Shown here in pieces: positions 26,810 to 34,910 of a stretch of DNA of 64,000 nucleotides. The notes beneath the pieces are model-generated. The model did no database searches and had not been told where the DNA came from. It worked only from the letters and a program-made list of their open reading frames with translations. This DNA is from DTLC01 sp964555645 (lineage in GTDB: Bacteria > Verrucomicrobiota > Verrucomicrobiia > Limisphaerales > DTLC01): the NCBI GenBank assembly GCA_964555645.1, contig CAZKTA010000004.1, positions 62,001 to 126,000 on the forward strand, given 5' to 3'. Numbering within the stretch: position 1 is the stretch's first letter; every line of letters starts with the position of its first letter. The translations under genes and the position numbers were made by a program.

Positions 26810-28846
26810 TCACGGCGCAAGCTGCTTTACCGCTGTGTTCCCTGCGGTGTTTGTCATCACTAAGAAAACCGCGCCGTTTGCATTGACAAAAGCCCAATTC
26901 GTTTTCCCTCCCACACCCGTTGTGCTTACCGGTACCTCTGCCCACGGGATAGAGCTGAGCTGGGTTAGTGCAAGAAGGTTCGTCGCCACAATCGAGTTGG
27001 CGTGGATTCTCACAAATGAGTTCGAGCCGAATGTGTCACCCGAAGTAAAGGCCAGTCTGCGGCGTTCCAGATTTGTCGAGTTAAAGTATCCGTACAACCA
27101 GACACCATCAGTGTTGTTTGCGACTGCGTCTTGGGGGTTTAAGATTACGGCCAGCCGACCCCGAGAATGCATGTTTATGGCAGGGTGGTCGGCGGATGTG
27201 TAAGACTGGACCATGGCAGCCGCTCGATAGACCCATGTGTTGCCTGATTTTGATCGCCAGAAACCGTAATTGGCATTGCAGAACAGTTTTGCATTGGGAC
27301 TTTCAGTTTCAAACCAGAGTGTGCCCGTGGACCCGTCGGGAGCCACATGTCCCCACCAATCATTTGGCGATGGCGCAAGAATCGTCACATTTAATTGTAC
27401 TCCGGAACCCTTACCTAAAACCAGCGCATTTGTATTGCCGCCAACGGAGATTCTTCCGCCGAAAAAGTTAAGAGTCAAATTTGCGTCCGACACAATCATG
27501 TTTGTAGAAGCAAGGTGGCGTTCTATGTTGTTGTTGACAAAAGTAATTGTCCCGCCGCCACCGCCGAGAATTACAGGCCCGGTGTCCCCAATTTCGCAGT
27601 TTTCCACGATCAGACTTTTCAGTCCCGGGCCGTTTACTCTAATACCCGGTATGTAACGCGGTTGGTTTTGCGCATTTCGGTTGTAGCCGATATTGCAATT
27701 TACGATGGACAACGAGTCTATCAGCCCCTCCAAAAGAATATTTGCGTGCCCTTGATTGTAAATGTAGCAGTTTTCCAGTCGAATTGAACTTGGGCCGGAT
27801 TGGTAAAAACCAAAACCAAAACCGCGAATACCGACGTTATGCGCAAAGAACTGCTCGCCATTTGCGGTGTAGTTGGCGTTGCTAATTGAAAGGCCGACGT
27901 TGACTACAGCACCGGTGGGTCCACTTAGCGAAACATCACGAATCCACTGATTGTGAATGTAAGGAAAGCAAAGCCCGTTATACGATGGGTTGGTTTGAAT
28001 TATCCGGCTTGCCCGCGGATTTTGTTCGTTATGGTTGTCTGATCCGTCGCCGAATACATTCACAGCCCACGGGACTATTATGTTGGTGGAGATGTAGTAC
28101 GTGCCTCCGGGAATATAGACTGTTGTTCCGTAGCCGCTTTGTTTTGCGGCGTTCAACGCTGCTTGTATAGCGGCTGAATCATCATTGGCATCACTGCCGT
28201 TGGCTCCAAACCAGCGCACGTCAATCCACCAGAACTGGTTGGTGCGCGCCACATTATGCGCCAAGCGTGCATCTGGTACAGTGCCAGAGACGAGTTGACT
28301 GGCATTGAGTGCGGTCAACCCAGCGCCATTGCCACTGAAGTGGTTAGCTGAGTTGACGAACGCGACTGCGCCGGTGTAAGTGCCGGCTAGGTTGGCAGAT
28401 GGGATTATGCCTGTTAGTTGATTGGCAGGCAACAGACCGCTGAGTCTGCCCGCTGTAATTGCGTACGGGATGGGTGTAAGTTGCTGACGCGGTGAAAGCA
28501 CAGTAAACTCAGCATCGCCGGTTGCGCGCACAGCAATTTCCAACCATCGGATGTCACCTGAGAAAACGCTTGGACCGAAATCTAACACGGCGGTGAGCAA
28601 TCCATTTGTGACCCACAGCGTATTGTTTGTGATTGGGCCGGCAACGAGGACACCGCCGGTCGCAGCGTCGTAAATCGTAAATCGAAAATCGTAAAGTCCT
28701 TCTACAGGGACGCCGTTGGTGCTCAATCGGCCTTGGTAAGTGATAGCTGTGCCTTGAGCCAGCAGCCTGTGGCACTGCGCATTGAAGTGAAAACAAACTG
28801 CTAATGCAATGAGTAACCGTCGTGTTTTCGATTTGACTGAAGTCAT
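26810..28846 (-). CDS. Secreted right-handed beta-helix (pectate-lyase-fold) protein
   Basis: The protein has 678 residues. A basic N-terminus and hydrophobic segment (RRLLIALAVCFHF) form a signal peptide. GTAITYQGRLSTNG follows, a domain start frequent in exported verrucomicrobial and planctomycete proteins. LPANQLTGIIPSANLAGTY is a pentapeptide-like spacer. From about residue 210 the sequence DVRWFGANGSDANDDSAAIQ, then TVYIPGGTYYIS, is the typical entry of pectate_lyase_3 / phage tailspike-type beta helices. The stacked asparagine-rich turns continue to about residue 500. Probable role is polysaccharide binding or cleavage outside the cell; no catalytic set is identified. It is richer in A and T than the giant repeat gene next to it. 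Confidence 0.85.
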   Translation of the reverse strand: MTSVKSKTRRLLIALAVCFHFNAQCHRLLAQGTAITYQGRLSTNGVPVEGLYDFRFTIYDAATGGVLVAGPITNNTLWVTNGLLTAVLDFGPSVFSGDIRWLEIAVRATGDAEFTVLSPRQQLTPIPYAITAGRLSGLLPANQLTGIIPSANLAGTYTGAVAFVNSANHFSGNGAGLTALNASQLVSGTVPDARLAHNVARTNQFWWIDVRWFGANGSDANDDSAAIQAALNAAKQSGYGTTVYIPGGTYYISTNIIVPWAVNVFGDGSDNHNEQNPRASRIIQTNPSYNGLCFPYIHNQWIRDVSLSGPTGAVVNVGLSISNANYTANGEQFFAHNVGIRGFGFGFYQSGPSSIRLENCYIYNQGHANILLEGLIDSLSIVNCNIGYNRNAQNQPRYIPGIRVNGPGLKSLIVENCEIGDTGPVILGGGGGTITFVNNNIERHLASTNMIVSDANLTLNFFGGRISVGGNTNALVLGKGSGVQLNVTILAPSPNDWWGHVAPDGSTGTLWFETESPNAKLFCNANYGFWRSKSGNTWVYRAAAMVQSYTSADHPAINMHSRGRLAVILNPQDAVANNTDGVWLYGYFNSTNLERRRLAFTSGDTFGSNSFVRIHANSIVATNLLALTQLSSIPWAEVPVSTTGVGGKTNWAFVNANGAVFLVMTNTAGNTAVKQLAP

Positions 28847-29230
28847 ATCGCAGATTGTTTCCTTAGTCGGCTTCGCGTTTTGAGGTTAGCTTTTGGTTTT
28901 GTTTCGACCCATCGTAGTCTTTTGTAAACCTTACGGAGCGCTATGCGCGCATGGCGATTTTTTAAAGCATGGTTTTTAACCTTTCAAGTCTGAAGTTGAG
29001 AGACCTAGAAGCGGCGTTTCCGCTGTGCGCAACTGGCACGAGCGTGTGATTGGTTGTCCTCAAAACATGCCAGGGCCAAAGAATAACGCAGGCCAATGCG
29101 GTGGGCAGAAAGCTTTGCCCGGAAAAAGCTTCGGCGTCGCTTGCTTTGGCTTCGTGAAGTGCAGAGTTACTAGCCGATTGATTTGGTTTGTGAGTTTGAC
29201 CGGCTCGCTCATTTACACCAAACTAGCGGC
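28847..29230. other. Divergent intergenic region, 384 bp
   Basis: This lies between the beta-helix gene (minus) and aroC (plus) and should carry both promoters. It is relatively T-rich near 28860-28980. No gene or clear structured site is seen. Confidence 0.5.
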
Positions 29231-30310
29231 ATGGGCAATGTATTTGGCCGCTTGTTTAGAGTCATGACCTGGGGCGAGTCGCACGGTGGTGGTGTGGGTG
29301 TGGTTGTGGATGGTTGCCCGCCGCGCTTGGCGTTGAGCGAAGCCGACATCCAAGCCGAGCTTGACCGGCGCAGGCCCGGTCAATCTGACCTCGTGACGCC
29401 CCGGAAAGAAAGTGATGTAGTCCACATTTTGAGCGGTGTGTTCGAGGGCAAAACGCTTGGGACACCGATTTGCATGTGGGTCAGAAATGAAGACACACGA
29501 CCACAGGATTACAAGGAGTTGCAGACGAAGTTCCGCCCGTCACATGCTGACTACACTTACTTCGCAAAGTACGGGATCCGCAACTGGCATGGCGGGGGCC
29601 GTGCAAGCGCACGCGAGACAGTTGGTCGGGTAGCCGCAGGTGCAATTGCGAAGAAAATCTTGCGTTTGTATTACAACGTTGAGGTGCTTGCGTATGTCAA
29701 ACAGGTGCACCGGATTGCAGCCGAGGTCAATCCCGAGAAGGTCACCTTTGCCCAGGTTGAGTCCAACCCGGTACGGTGCCCGGACAAACAAGCGGCTGCG
29801 CAGATGGCGCGACTTATCGAGCGTATGCGACAGCGCGGCAACAGTGTGGGTGGCGTGATTGAATGCGTTGCGCGGGGTGTGCCGGCAGGTTGGGGCGACC
29901 CCGTATTTGACAAGCTCGAGGCCGACCTTGCCAAAGCAATGCTGAGTTTACCGGCTACAAAAGGATTCGAGATCGGTTCCGGGTTTGCCGGCGCGCTCAT
30001 GACCGGTTCGGCGCATAACGATCCGTTCAGGGTCATAGGCGGCAAGGTTCGCACAACCAAGAATTACTCTGGCGGTGTGCAGGGCGGCATCTCAAATGGC
30101 GAAACGATTTATTTCAGGGTAGCGTTCAAGCCGACAGCGACCGTCCTGGTCGAGCAGCAGACTGTGGACGTTCAGTTGCGCAACACCAAGATCAAGATGA
30201 CAGGTCGGCACGACCCGTGTGTATTGCCTCGGGCGGTGCCGATTGTCGAGGCAATGACGGCGCTGGTGTTGGTTGACCACGCGCTTCTGCACAAGGCACA
30301 GTGCGGATAA
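29231..30310 (+). CDS. aroC: Chorismate synthase
   Basis: The enzyme eliminates phosphate from EPSP to give chorismate, the end of the shikimate pathway, with reduced FMN. Signature blocks are GESHGGGVGVVVDGCPP, RRRPGQSD, the HADYTYFAKYGIRNWHGGGR region with RASARET, and the C-terminal GRHDPCVLPRAVP. The frame is open 16 codons upstream, but the ATG at 29231 (MGNVFGRLFRVMTWGESHG) is the family start and gives 359 residues. tspO follows 18 bp later. Confidence 0.96.
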   Translation: MGNVFGRLFRVMTWGESHGGGVGVVVDGCPPRLALSEADIQAELDRRRPGQSDLVTPRKESDVVHILSGVFEGKTLGTPICMWVRNEDTRPQDYKELQTKFRPSHADYTYFAKYGIRNWHGGGRASARETVGRVAAGAIAKKILRLYYNVEVLAYVKQVHRIAAEVNPEKVTFAQVESNPVRCPDKQAAAQMARLIERMRQRGNSVGGVIECVARGVPAGWGDPVFDKLEADLAKAMLSLPATKGFEIGSGFAGALMTGSAHNDPFRVIGGKVRTTKNYSGGVQGGISNGETIYFRVAFKPTATVLVEQQTVDVQLRNTKIKMTGRHDPCVLPRAVPIVEAMTALVLVDHALLHKAQCG

Positions 30311-30328
30311 TTTGCATACGACGGCAAA

Positions 30329-30829
30329 ATGGCCAGCTCGTACAGTGCGCGCGCCCCGGCCTATCAATGGCTGGTGCTGGCGTTGTTTATTGGAATCTGT
30401 CTTGGAGTGGGTGCAGTTGGGGGTGTGGTCACGAGCGGGTCGGTCCAATCGTGGTACCCGCAGTTGCGCAAGCCGAACTGGACGCCGCCAAACTGGTTAT
30501 TTGGTCCTGTATGGACAACGCTTTACATTTTGATGGCCGCGGCAGCCTGGCTGGTGTGGCGGGAAAGAAAAACAATCCGCGTGACTAAACCGCTTATGGC
30601 ATTTTGGGTGCAACTGGGTCTAAACCTGCTCTGGTCTGTGTTGTTTTTCGGGTTGCGCAGTCCAGGCGCTGCATTCGCCGAAGTGCTGCTGTTGTGTTTA
30701 GCAGTGGGTGTGACGCTTGTGCTGTTTTGGCGCGTGAACAGGGTTTCGGGGTTGTTGCTCGTTCCGTACGCAATGTGGCTTGGCTTTGCTAGTGTGTTGA
30801 ACGGTGTGGTTTGGTGGTTGAACTGGTAG
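30329..30829 (+). CDS. tspO: TspO/MBR family membrane protein
   Basis: The 166-residue protein has five predicted membrane helices. The family hallmark is the run SWYPQLRKPNWTPPNW followed by FGPVWTTLY, and near the end NGVVWWLN. TspO proteins bind tetrapyrroles and cholesterol-like ligands and modulate stress and porphyrin metabolism in the outer or inner membrane. The gene follows aroC closely and may share its transcript, though no functional tie is known. Confidence 0.93.
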   Translation: MASSYSARAPAYQWLVLALFIGICLGVGAVGGVVTSGSVQSWYPQLRKPNWTPPNWLFGPVWTTLYILMAAAAWLVWRERKTIRVTKPLMAFWVQLGLNLLWSVLFFGLRSPGAAFAEVLLLCLAVGVTLVLFWRVNRVSGLLLVPYAMWLGFASVLNGVVWWLNW

Positions 30830-31079
30830 AAAGCCCGGGCGTTGACCCATATATTTCAAGCACTCGTTAAGGAGCGCATCCCGTACCGTTGTGTCCAACC
30901 GCGAGCGGCGGTTGTTTTGGTGAGCGGAATTTTGCCGATTTGCTCAGGCTCACAGGTGCACTATGTGCTATTCGGATAATTACCGGGCCAACCTGAAAAG
31001 GTTTTAACGGGCCGCTGAAAAATCCCGCATGCGCAAGACCGGCGGCGTATGTTCCTGCGTAACTATGAAAAAAACCTGA

Positions 31080-31469
31080 TTACGCCGATTCGATGATGAT
31101 ATTAGCATATTGGATAGTGTCGCCGGTTCGGATCAGGCCGATTGCATGCGGCACACGTTTTTTGAACTGCACATGCGGTTCGTAATGCACTGGGATACCT
31201 TTCAGTGCCTCGGCAAAGGCAATTTGCACAGCTTTAGTATTGTGCAGTAGGAATTCTTTCGCCATCCATGCTTTGCCGATTACGAAGTTTGGTTTTATTG
31301 CCCTGAGCACTTGCAGCACGGTCGGCACATCGTCAACGAGCGATATGTCCACGGTCTCGATTTGCGGCCAAAATGGAAACCCCCTGTCGGCTATCACAAG
31401 TGCGTTAGTGTGCCGTACGCGGCTGAGTAAACTGTTTATGTGCGGATTGAGTATGCCTGACTTAAGCAT
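31080..31469 (-). CDS. RbsD/FucU-family sugar mutarotase
   Basis: The family interconverts pyranose/furanose or alpha/beta forms of sugars such as ribose and fucose, feeding kinases that accept one form. MLKSGILNPHINSLLSRVRH and ALVIADRGFPFWP match the family; the histidine after SLLSRVR and the aspartate in ADRGFP are the expected active-site residues. The C-terminus IGLIRTGDTIQYANIIIESA is the typical end, with TGD and Y.N. The frame is open back to 31586, but the ATG at 31469 fits the family start and gives 129 residues. It is divergent from the epimerase gene (123 bp between starts), which suggests shared regulation with the sugar block to its right. Confidence 0.88.
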   Translation of the reverse strand: MLKSGILNPHINSLLSRVRHTNALVIADRGFPFWPQIETVDISLVDDVPTVLQVLRAIKPNFVIGKAWMAKEFLLHNTKAVQIAFAEALKGIPVHYEPHVQFKKRVPHAIGLIRTGDTIQYANIIIESA

Positions 31470-31592
31470 TGCACAAGGTTGTTTTGCGTGCATTATGATG
31501 AAAATGAATTGGATTTGGAAGTGCAAATATGGCAATTTAAAGCCCAACGCGACCTTGGTCGGCAGGAGTGTAAAAACCGGATACAAACGCTT

Positions 31593-32636
31593 ATGGAAAC
31601 AAAACGTGTAATTGAAAAGGACCCCGAACTCAAAAAAGACGACCTAATAGTTATAACTGGCGCAGGCGGATTCATTGGGGGCGCACTGGTGCGGTATTTC
31701 CACAACAAAGGATTTACCCGAATTCGCGCGGTTGATAAAAAACCGCTTTCGGAATGGTACCAGCGTGTGCCAGGGGTCGAGTCGCTGTGCCTTGATCTGA
31801 GCCAGGAGGAAAACTGCAGGCGCGCCTGCGAAGGTGCAGTGGAGGTGTATCAACTTGCGGCTGACATGGGCGGCATGGGGTTCATCGAGCGGTTCAGGAT
31901 CGAGTGTATGCGCAGCGTGCTCATAAACACGCACATGCTCGAGTCGGCGTACCGGGCAGGTGCACGGCGGTATTTCTTTTCGTCATCGGCGTGCGCTTAC
32001 AACATTGCGTTACAGCAGGACCCGAATGTGCGCGCTTTGAAGGAATCGGATGCGTTTCCAGCAATGCCCGAGCGCGGGTACGGGTGGGAAAAATTGTACT
32101 CGGAACTGTTTTGCCAAGAGTACTGGGCCGAACGCGGCATGAAAACACTCATCGCACGGTTCCACAACGTTTACGGCCCGTTCGGTACGTGGGATGGGGG
32201 TCGTGAAAAGGCGCCCGCGGCGATTTGCCGCAAGGTGGTCGAAGCCATTGATAAAAACGACCTGCGAATTTCGATTTGGGGCGACGGTAAACAAACGCGC
32301 AGCTTCATGTACATAGACGACTGCGTCAAAGGCATTGACATGATCATGCATTGCGACAAGCTGATTGCCACGCCGATCAACCTTGGCACAAGTGAGCTTG
32401 TCACAATTGACGAGTTGGTTAGCAAGGTTGAGCGAATTGCTGGGGTTACACTAAAGCGCGAATACGACCTGACCGCACCGCGTGGCGTGGCCGGGCGCAA
32501 CAGCGACAATACCTTTATCAAGCAAGTGCTTGGGTGGGAACCGAACACACCTCTGGACGTTGGCCTGCGGGTTACATACGATTGGATTAAAGAACAATAC
32601 TACCGGCGCAAAGAAGGCAAACATGTTGTTGAATGA
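31593..32636 (+). CDS. GDP-mannose 3,5-epimerase-like NAD-dependent sugar epimerase
   Basis: The 347-residue short-chain dehydrogenase has the NAD site VITGAGGFIGGALV. It shares with plant GDP-mannose 3,5-epimerase the blocks LAADMGGMGFI, RFHNVYGPFGTW and GGREKAPAAICRK. The residues needed for that chemistry are kept: C134 in SSSACAY, Y163 and K167 in YGWEK, and K206 in REKAP. The expected reaction inverts C3 and C5 of an NDP-sugar, giving GDP-L-galactose or GDP-L-gulose from GDP-mannose. The neighbours suggest the real substrate may be another activated sugar. The ATG at 31593 is chosen because the upstream extension overlaps the divergent mutarotase gene and looks non-coding. Confidence 0.9.
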   Translation: METKRVIEKDPELKKDDLIVITGAGGFIGGALVRYFHNKGFTRIRAVDKKPLSEWYQRVPGVESLCLDLSQEENCRRACEGAVEVYQLAADMGGMGFIERFRIECMRSVLINTHMLESAYRAGARRYFFSSSACAYNIALQQDPNVRALKESDAFPAMPERGYGWEKLYSELFCQEYWAERGMKTLIARFHNVYGPFGTWDGGREKAPAAICRKVVEAIDKNDLRISIWGDGKQTRSFMYIDDCVKGIDMIMHCDKLIATPINLGTSELVTIDELVSKVERIAGVTLKREYDLTAPRGVAGRNSDNTFIKQVLGWEPNTPLDVGLRVTYDWIKEQYYRRKEGKHVVE

Positions 32637-32974
32637 CAGCGTGGCTTTAACCTTGGTGGTGGGCTTGGGAAACGGTGCGACGCATGTCTGGATCGAAAGG
32701 CGAATTTAAGCGTGGAATTTTCGGTTGGGGCGACCCGGTTAATTGGCCATGTTGAAAAATTCGAATCGGCTCTGCCAATTTACCAGCGTCGGTTTGTAAA
32801 TCATGACAGCCTTGCTTACGAGCCAGACGTGCGGTTTTAGTGGCGAAGTTTATGTTCGGCATTTGGGCTGAGCCACGATAGCGCGCATCAATGTTCACTA
32901 AACAACCTGAGGTCAGACTTGACCGCTTAATCCCAGCGCAGTAAGGCCACGTGCAACGCAGCAAAAATTTTACA
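32637..32974. other. Intergenic 338 bp inside the sugar block
   Basis: No gene is seen between the epimerase and kinase genes. A minus-strand open frame runs from here into the kinase gene but has no protein character. The gap breaks an otherwise compact plus-strand block, so the kinase may have its own promoter here. Confidence 0.45.
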
Positions 32975-33832
32975 ATGAAGTGTTCTGGCCAGCTTGACAT
33001 CGCTCGGGTAATCGGTCGGATTCCGTACCGGATCGCCCTGGCAGGCGGTTGGATAGACCAGCCGTTTGTATCGCGGCACAATCCGGCCCCGCCCGGCTCG
33101 ATGGTCGTGGTACAAATCGAGCCGACTTTTCGTGTGATGGACCGCGCCGGGTTTGCCACCGGCACACGCGAGGTCGCGCTGCGACTTTGGAAGAGGCGGC
33201 TGCCGAAGAGGTCGCCAGAAAAGCTCGTGCGTGAGTTGTACGAAGCTGAAAACAAAGGTAAAGCCGAGCCGAGCGGTTCACAGGACATGATCGGGTTGAT
33301 TTACCCCGGGATTAACCGGCTCGATTACGATTTCGCCGTCAATGGCGGTGTGTTCCCGGTACACATTGAGTCGTTGAATGACGCGCGCATTGCGCGGTGG
33401 CTCGAGCGTGTGCTGTATGTGTTGCCAGTCAACCAAAGGCCGGAAGGGTACAGCCCACTCGGCGTGAAAAATCTTGACCCGAAATGGATAGCGCGCCTTG
33501 GTCGGAGTGGCAGAGATTGTTTCGATGCGATTCGAAATTGCGATCTTAAAGGGCTCGGCGCCTCGATGAACGAATGCATGTTATGCTGGCAAAAGATTCT
33601 ACCCTGTGTTGTACGGCATCCGACGATCAAGGTTGATCTTGTTGGATTATTACGTGTGTACCAGCAACGCTACCCGGGCGCGATGTTCTCCGGTTGTGGG
33701 GGCGGATATTTGTTTGTTGTATCAGACGAACCCGTGCCGGGCGCATTCAAGGTAAACATACGAATTGCAGCTAGCCACAACCTACCACCGCACATTCGCA
33801 ATGGCCAGCGTAGGGCATTATCAGAAGGCTGA
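32975..33832 (+). CDS. HddA-like GHMP-family sugar kinase
   Basis: This 285-residue protein resembles heptose-1-phosphate and related GHMP kinases. IPYRIALAGGWIDQP matches the substrate-side motif 1 (PLRISFAGGGTD in HddA), GSQDMIGLIYPGINRLDYDF matches the following QD-GG-N block, and GCGGGYLFVV at about 240 is motif 3. The usual ATP loop PxxxGLGSSSA is replaced by RAGFATGTREVAL at about 57-69, so the phosphate loop is non-canonical. The likely role is phosphorylation of a sugar at C1. GTG at 32951 is an alternative start eight codons earlier. The nucleotidyltransferase gene follows after 39 bp. Confidence 0.8.
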   Translation: MKCSGQLDIARVIGRIPYRIALAGGWIDQPFVSRHNPAPPGSMVVVQIEPTFRVMDRAGFATGTREVALRLWKRRLPKRSPEKLVRELYEAENKGKAEPSGSQDMIGLIYPGINRLDYDFAVNGGVFPVHIESLNDARIARWLERVLYVLPVNQRPEGYSPLGVKNLDPKWIARLGRSGRDCFDAIRNCDLKGLGASMNECMLCWQKILPCVVRHPTIKVDLVGLLRVYQQRYPGAMFSGCGGGYLFVVSDEPVPGAFKVNIRIAASHNLPPHIRNGQRRALSEG

Positions 33833-33871
33833 TGCCATGGGCAATCTTTGAATACCGAATCCCGCTAAAAC

Positions 33872-34726
33872 ATGCATGACCACGTCATAGTCACAGGCAG
33901 TTTCGACGACCTGCGCTCGAGCCAAGTTAGGTTTTTGCATGAGGCATCGCGGCTTGGGCCGGTGACAGTACTGATGTGGCCGGATGAACTGCTGGTGCGG
34001 CAGTTTGGTAGTCCGCCAAAGTTTCCCGAGCCGGAGCGTGTTTATCTAGTGGGTGCGCTTCGGTATGTTAACCGGGTGATTGTGGTTCCAGCGGGTTTGG
34101 CGGCGGGGGCAGGTTCGAATTTTTGGACTGAAATCGTTTCATTCGCAAAACGGCTCGGGTTGGGACAGCTGCGATTGGTATTGAGGCAGTCGGAAGCTTC
34201 AGCTGACAAAGCCGCTGCGGCAGTTGGACATGGTATGGGCTACACAATTATTCCCGACGATAAACTTGCTGGTTTTCCGGTGATTCAGCCAGAGTCGCGC
34301 GCAGATGAACCGCCGCGCAAAAAAGTGATCGTCACAGGGTGTTTTGATTGGCTCCATTCTGGTCACGTCAGGTTTTTTGAAGAGGTAAGCGCTCTGGGTG
34401 ATCTGTACGTTGCTGTTGGTAACGATGCGAATGTGCGCATGCTCAAAGGGCCGGGGCATCCGCTGCATTCGCAGGACGAGCGCCGGTACATGGTGGCTTC
34501 TGTCCGGTACGTGAAACAGGCGCTCATTACGAGCGGCTCGGGCTGGCTTGATGCAGAGCCTGAGATTCTGTGGCTCAAACCTGACATCTATGCTGTGAAC
34601 GAGGACGGTGACCGCGGCGGCAAACGCGAGTTCTGCAGGGCACACGGCATTGAATATGTTGTACTAAAGCGCGAGCCCGCGCCGGGGTTACCCAGGCGCA
34701 CTAGCACCGAGCTGCGGGGGTTCTAG
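33872..34726 (+). CDS. Two-domain cytidylyltransferase-like protein with one degenerate half
   Basis: The 284-residue protein contains two copies of the nucleotidyltransferase (HIGH-type) fold. The C-terminal copy (about 150-284) is intact: VTGCFDWLHSGHVRFFEEV has the catalytic HSGH at 162-165, followed by VGNDANVRMLKG, the DERRYMVASVRYV helix and a closing RTSTELR. The N-terminal copy (1-130) is clearly related (VTGSFDDLRSSQVRFLHEA, ERVYLVGALRYVNRVIVV) but has RSSQ in place of HxGH, so it is probably non-catalytic. The expected reaction couples an NTP, usually CTP, to a sugar or polyol phosphate. Position behind a GHMP kinase suggests it activates that kinase's product. Confidence 0.85.
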   Translation: MHDHVIVTGSFDDLRSSQVRFLHEASRLGPVTVLMWPDELLVRQFGSPPKFPEPERVYLVGALRYVNRVIVVPAGLAAGAGSNFWTEIVSFAKRLGLGQLRLVLRQSEASADKAAAAVGHGMGYTIIPDDKLAGFPVIQPESRADEPPRKKVIVTGCFDWLHSGHVRFFEEVSALGDLYVAVGNDANVRMLKGPGHPLHSQDERRYMVASVRYVKQALITSGSGWLDAEPEILWLKPDIYAVNEDGDRGGKREFCRAHGIEYVVLKREPAPGLPRRTSTELRGF

Positions 34727-34910
34727 TTTGGTGGAGCTACAGTTAAGTCGACTGGCCCAAATGTGTCCCTGGGAGCCAAACCAAAAACTTGCAGTCAAAG
34801 AGTTTGCCCTGCAATATAATAAGCGCGCATGACAATTACTGTAGTCGCATCCAGCAGGACGGATTCGGCGGGGCATCGGAAACCCAAATGAAACCGGGAG
34901 AGTTTTGACC

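Noticed and set aside
26664..27203. Plus-strand open frame of 179 codons
   Set aside because: Mostly antisense to the beta-helix protein; no domain or signal peptide.
32647..33288. Minus-strand open frame over the gap before the kinase gene
   Set aside because: More than half of it is antisense to the GHMP kinase and the rest shows no protein character.
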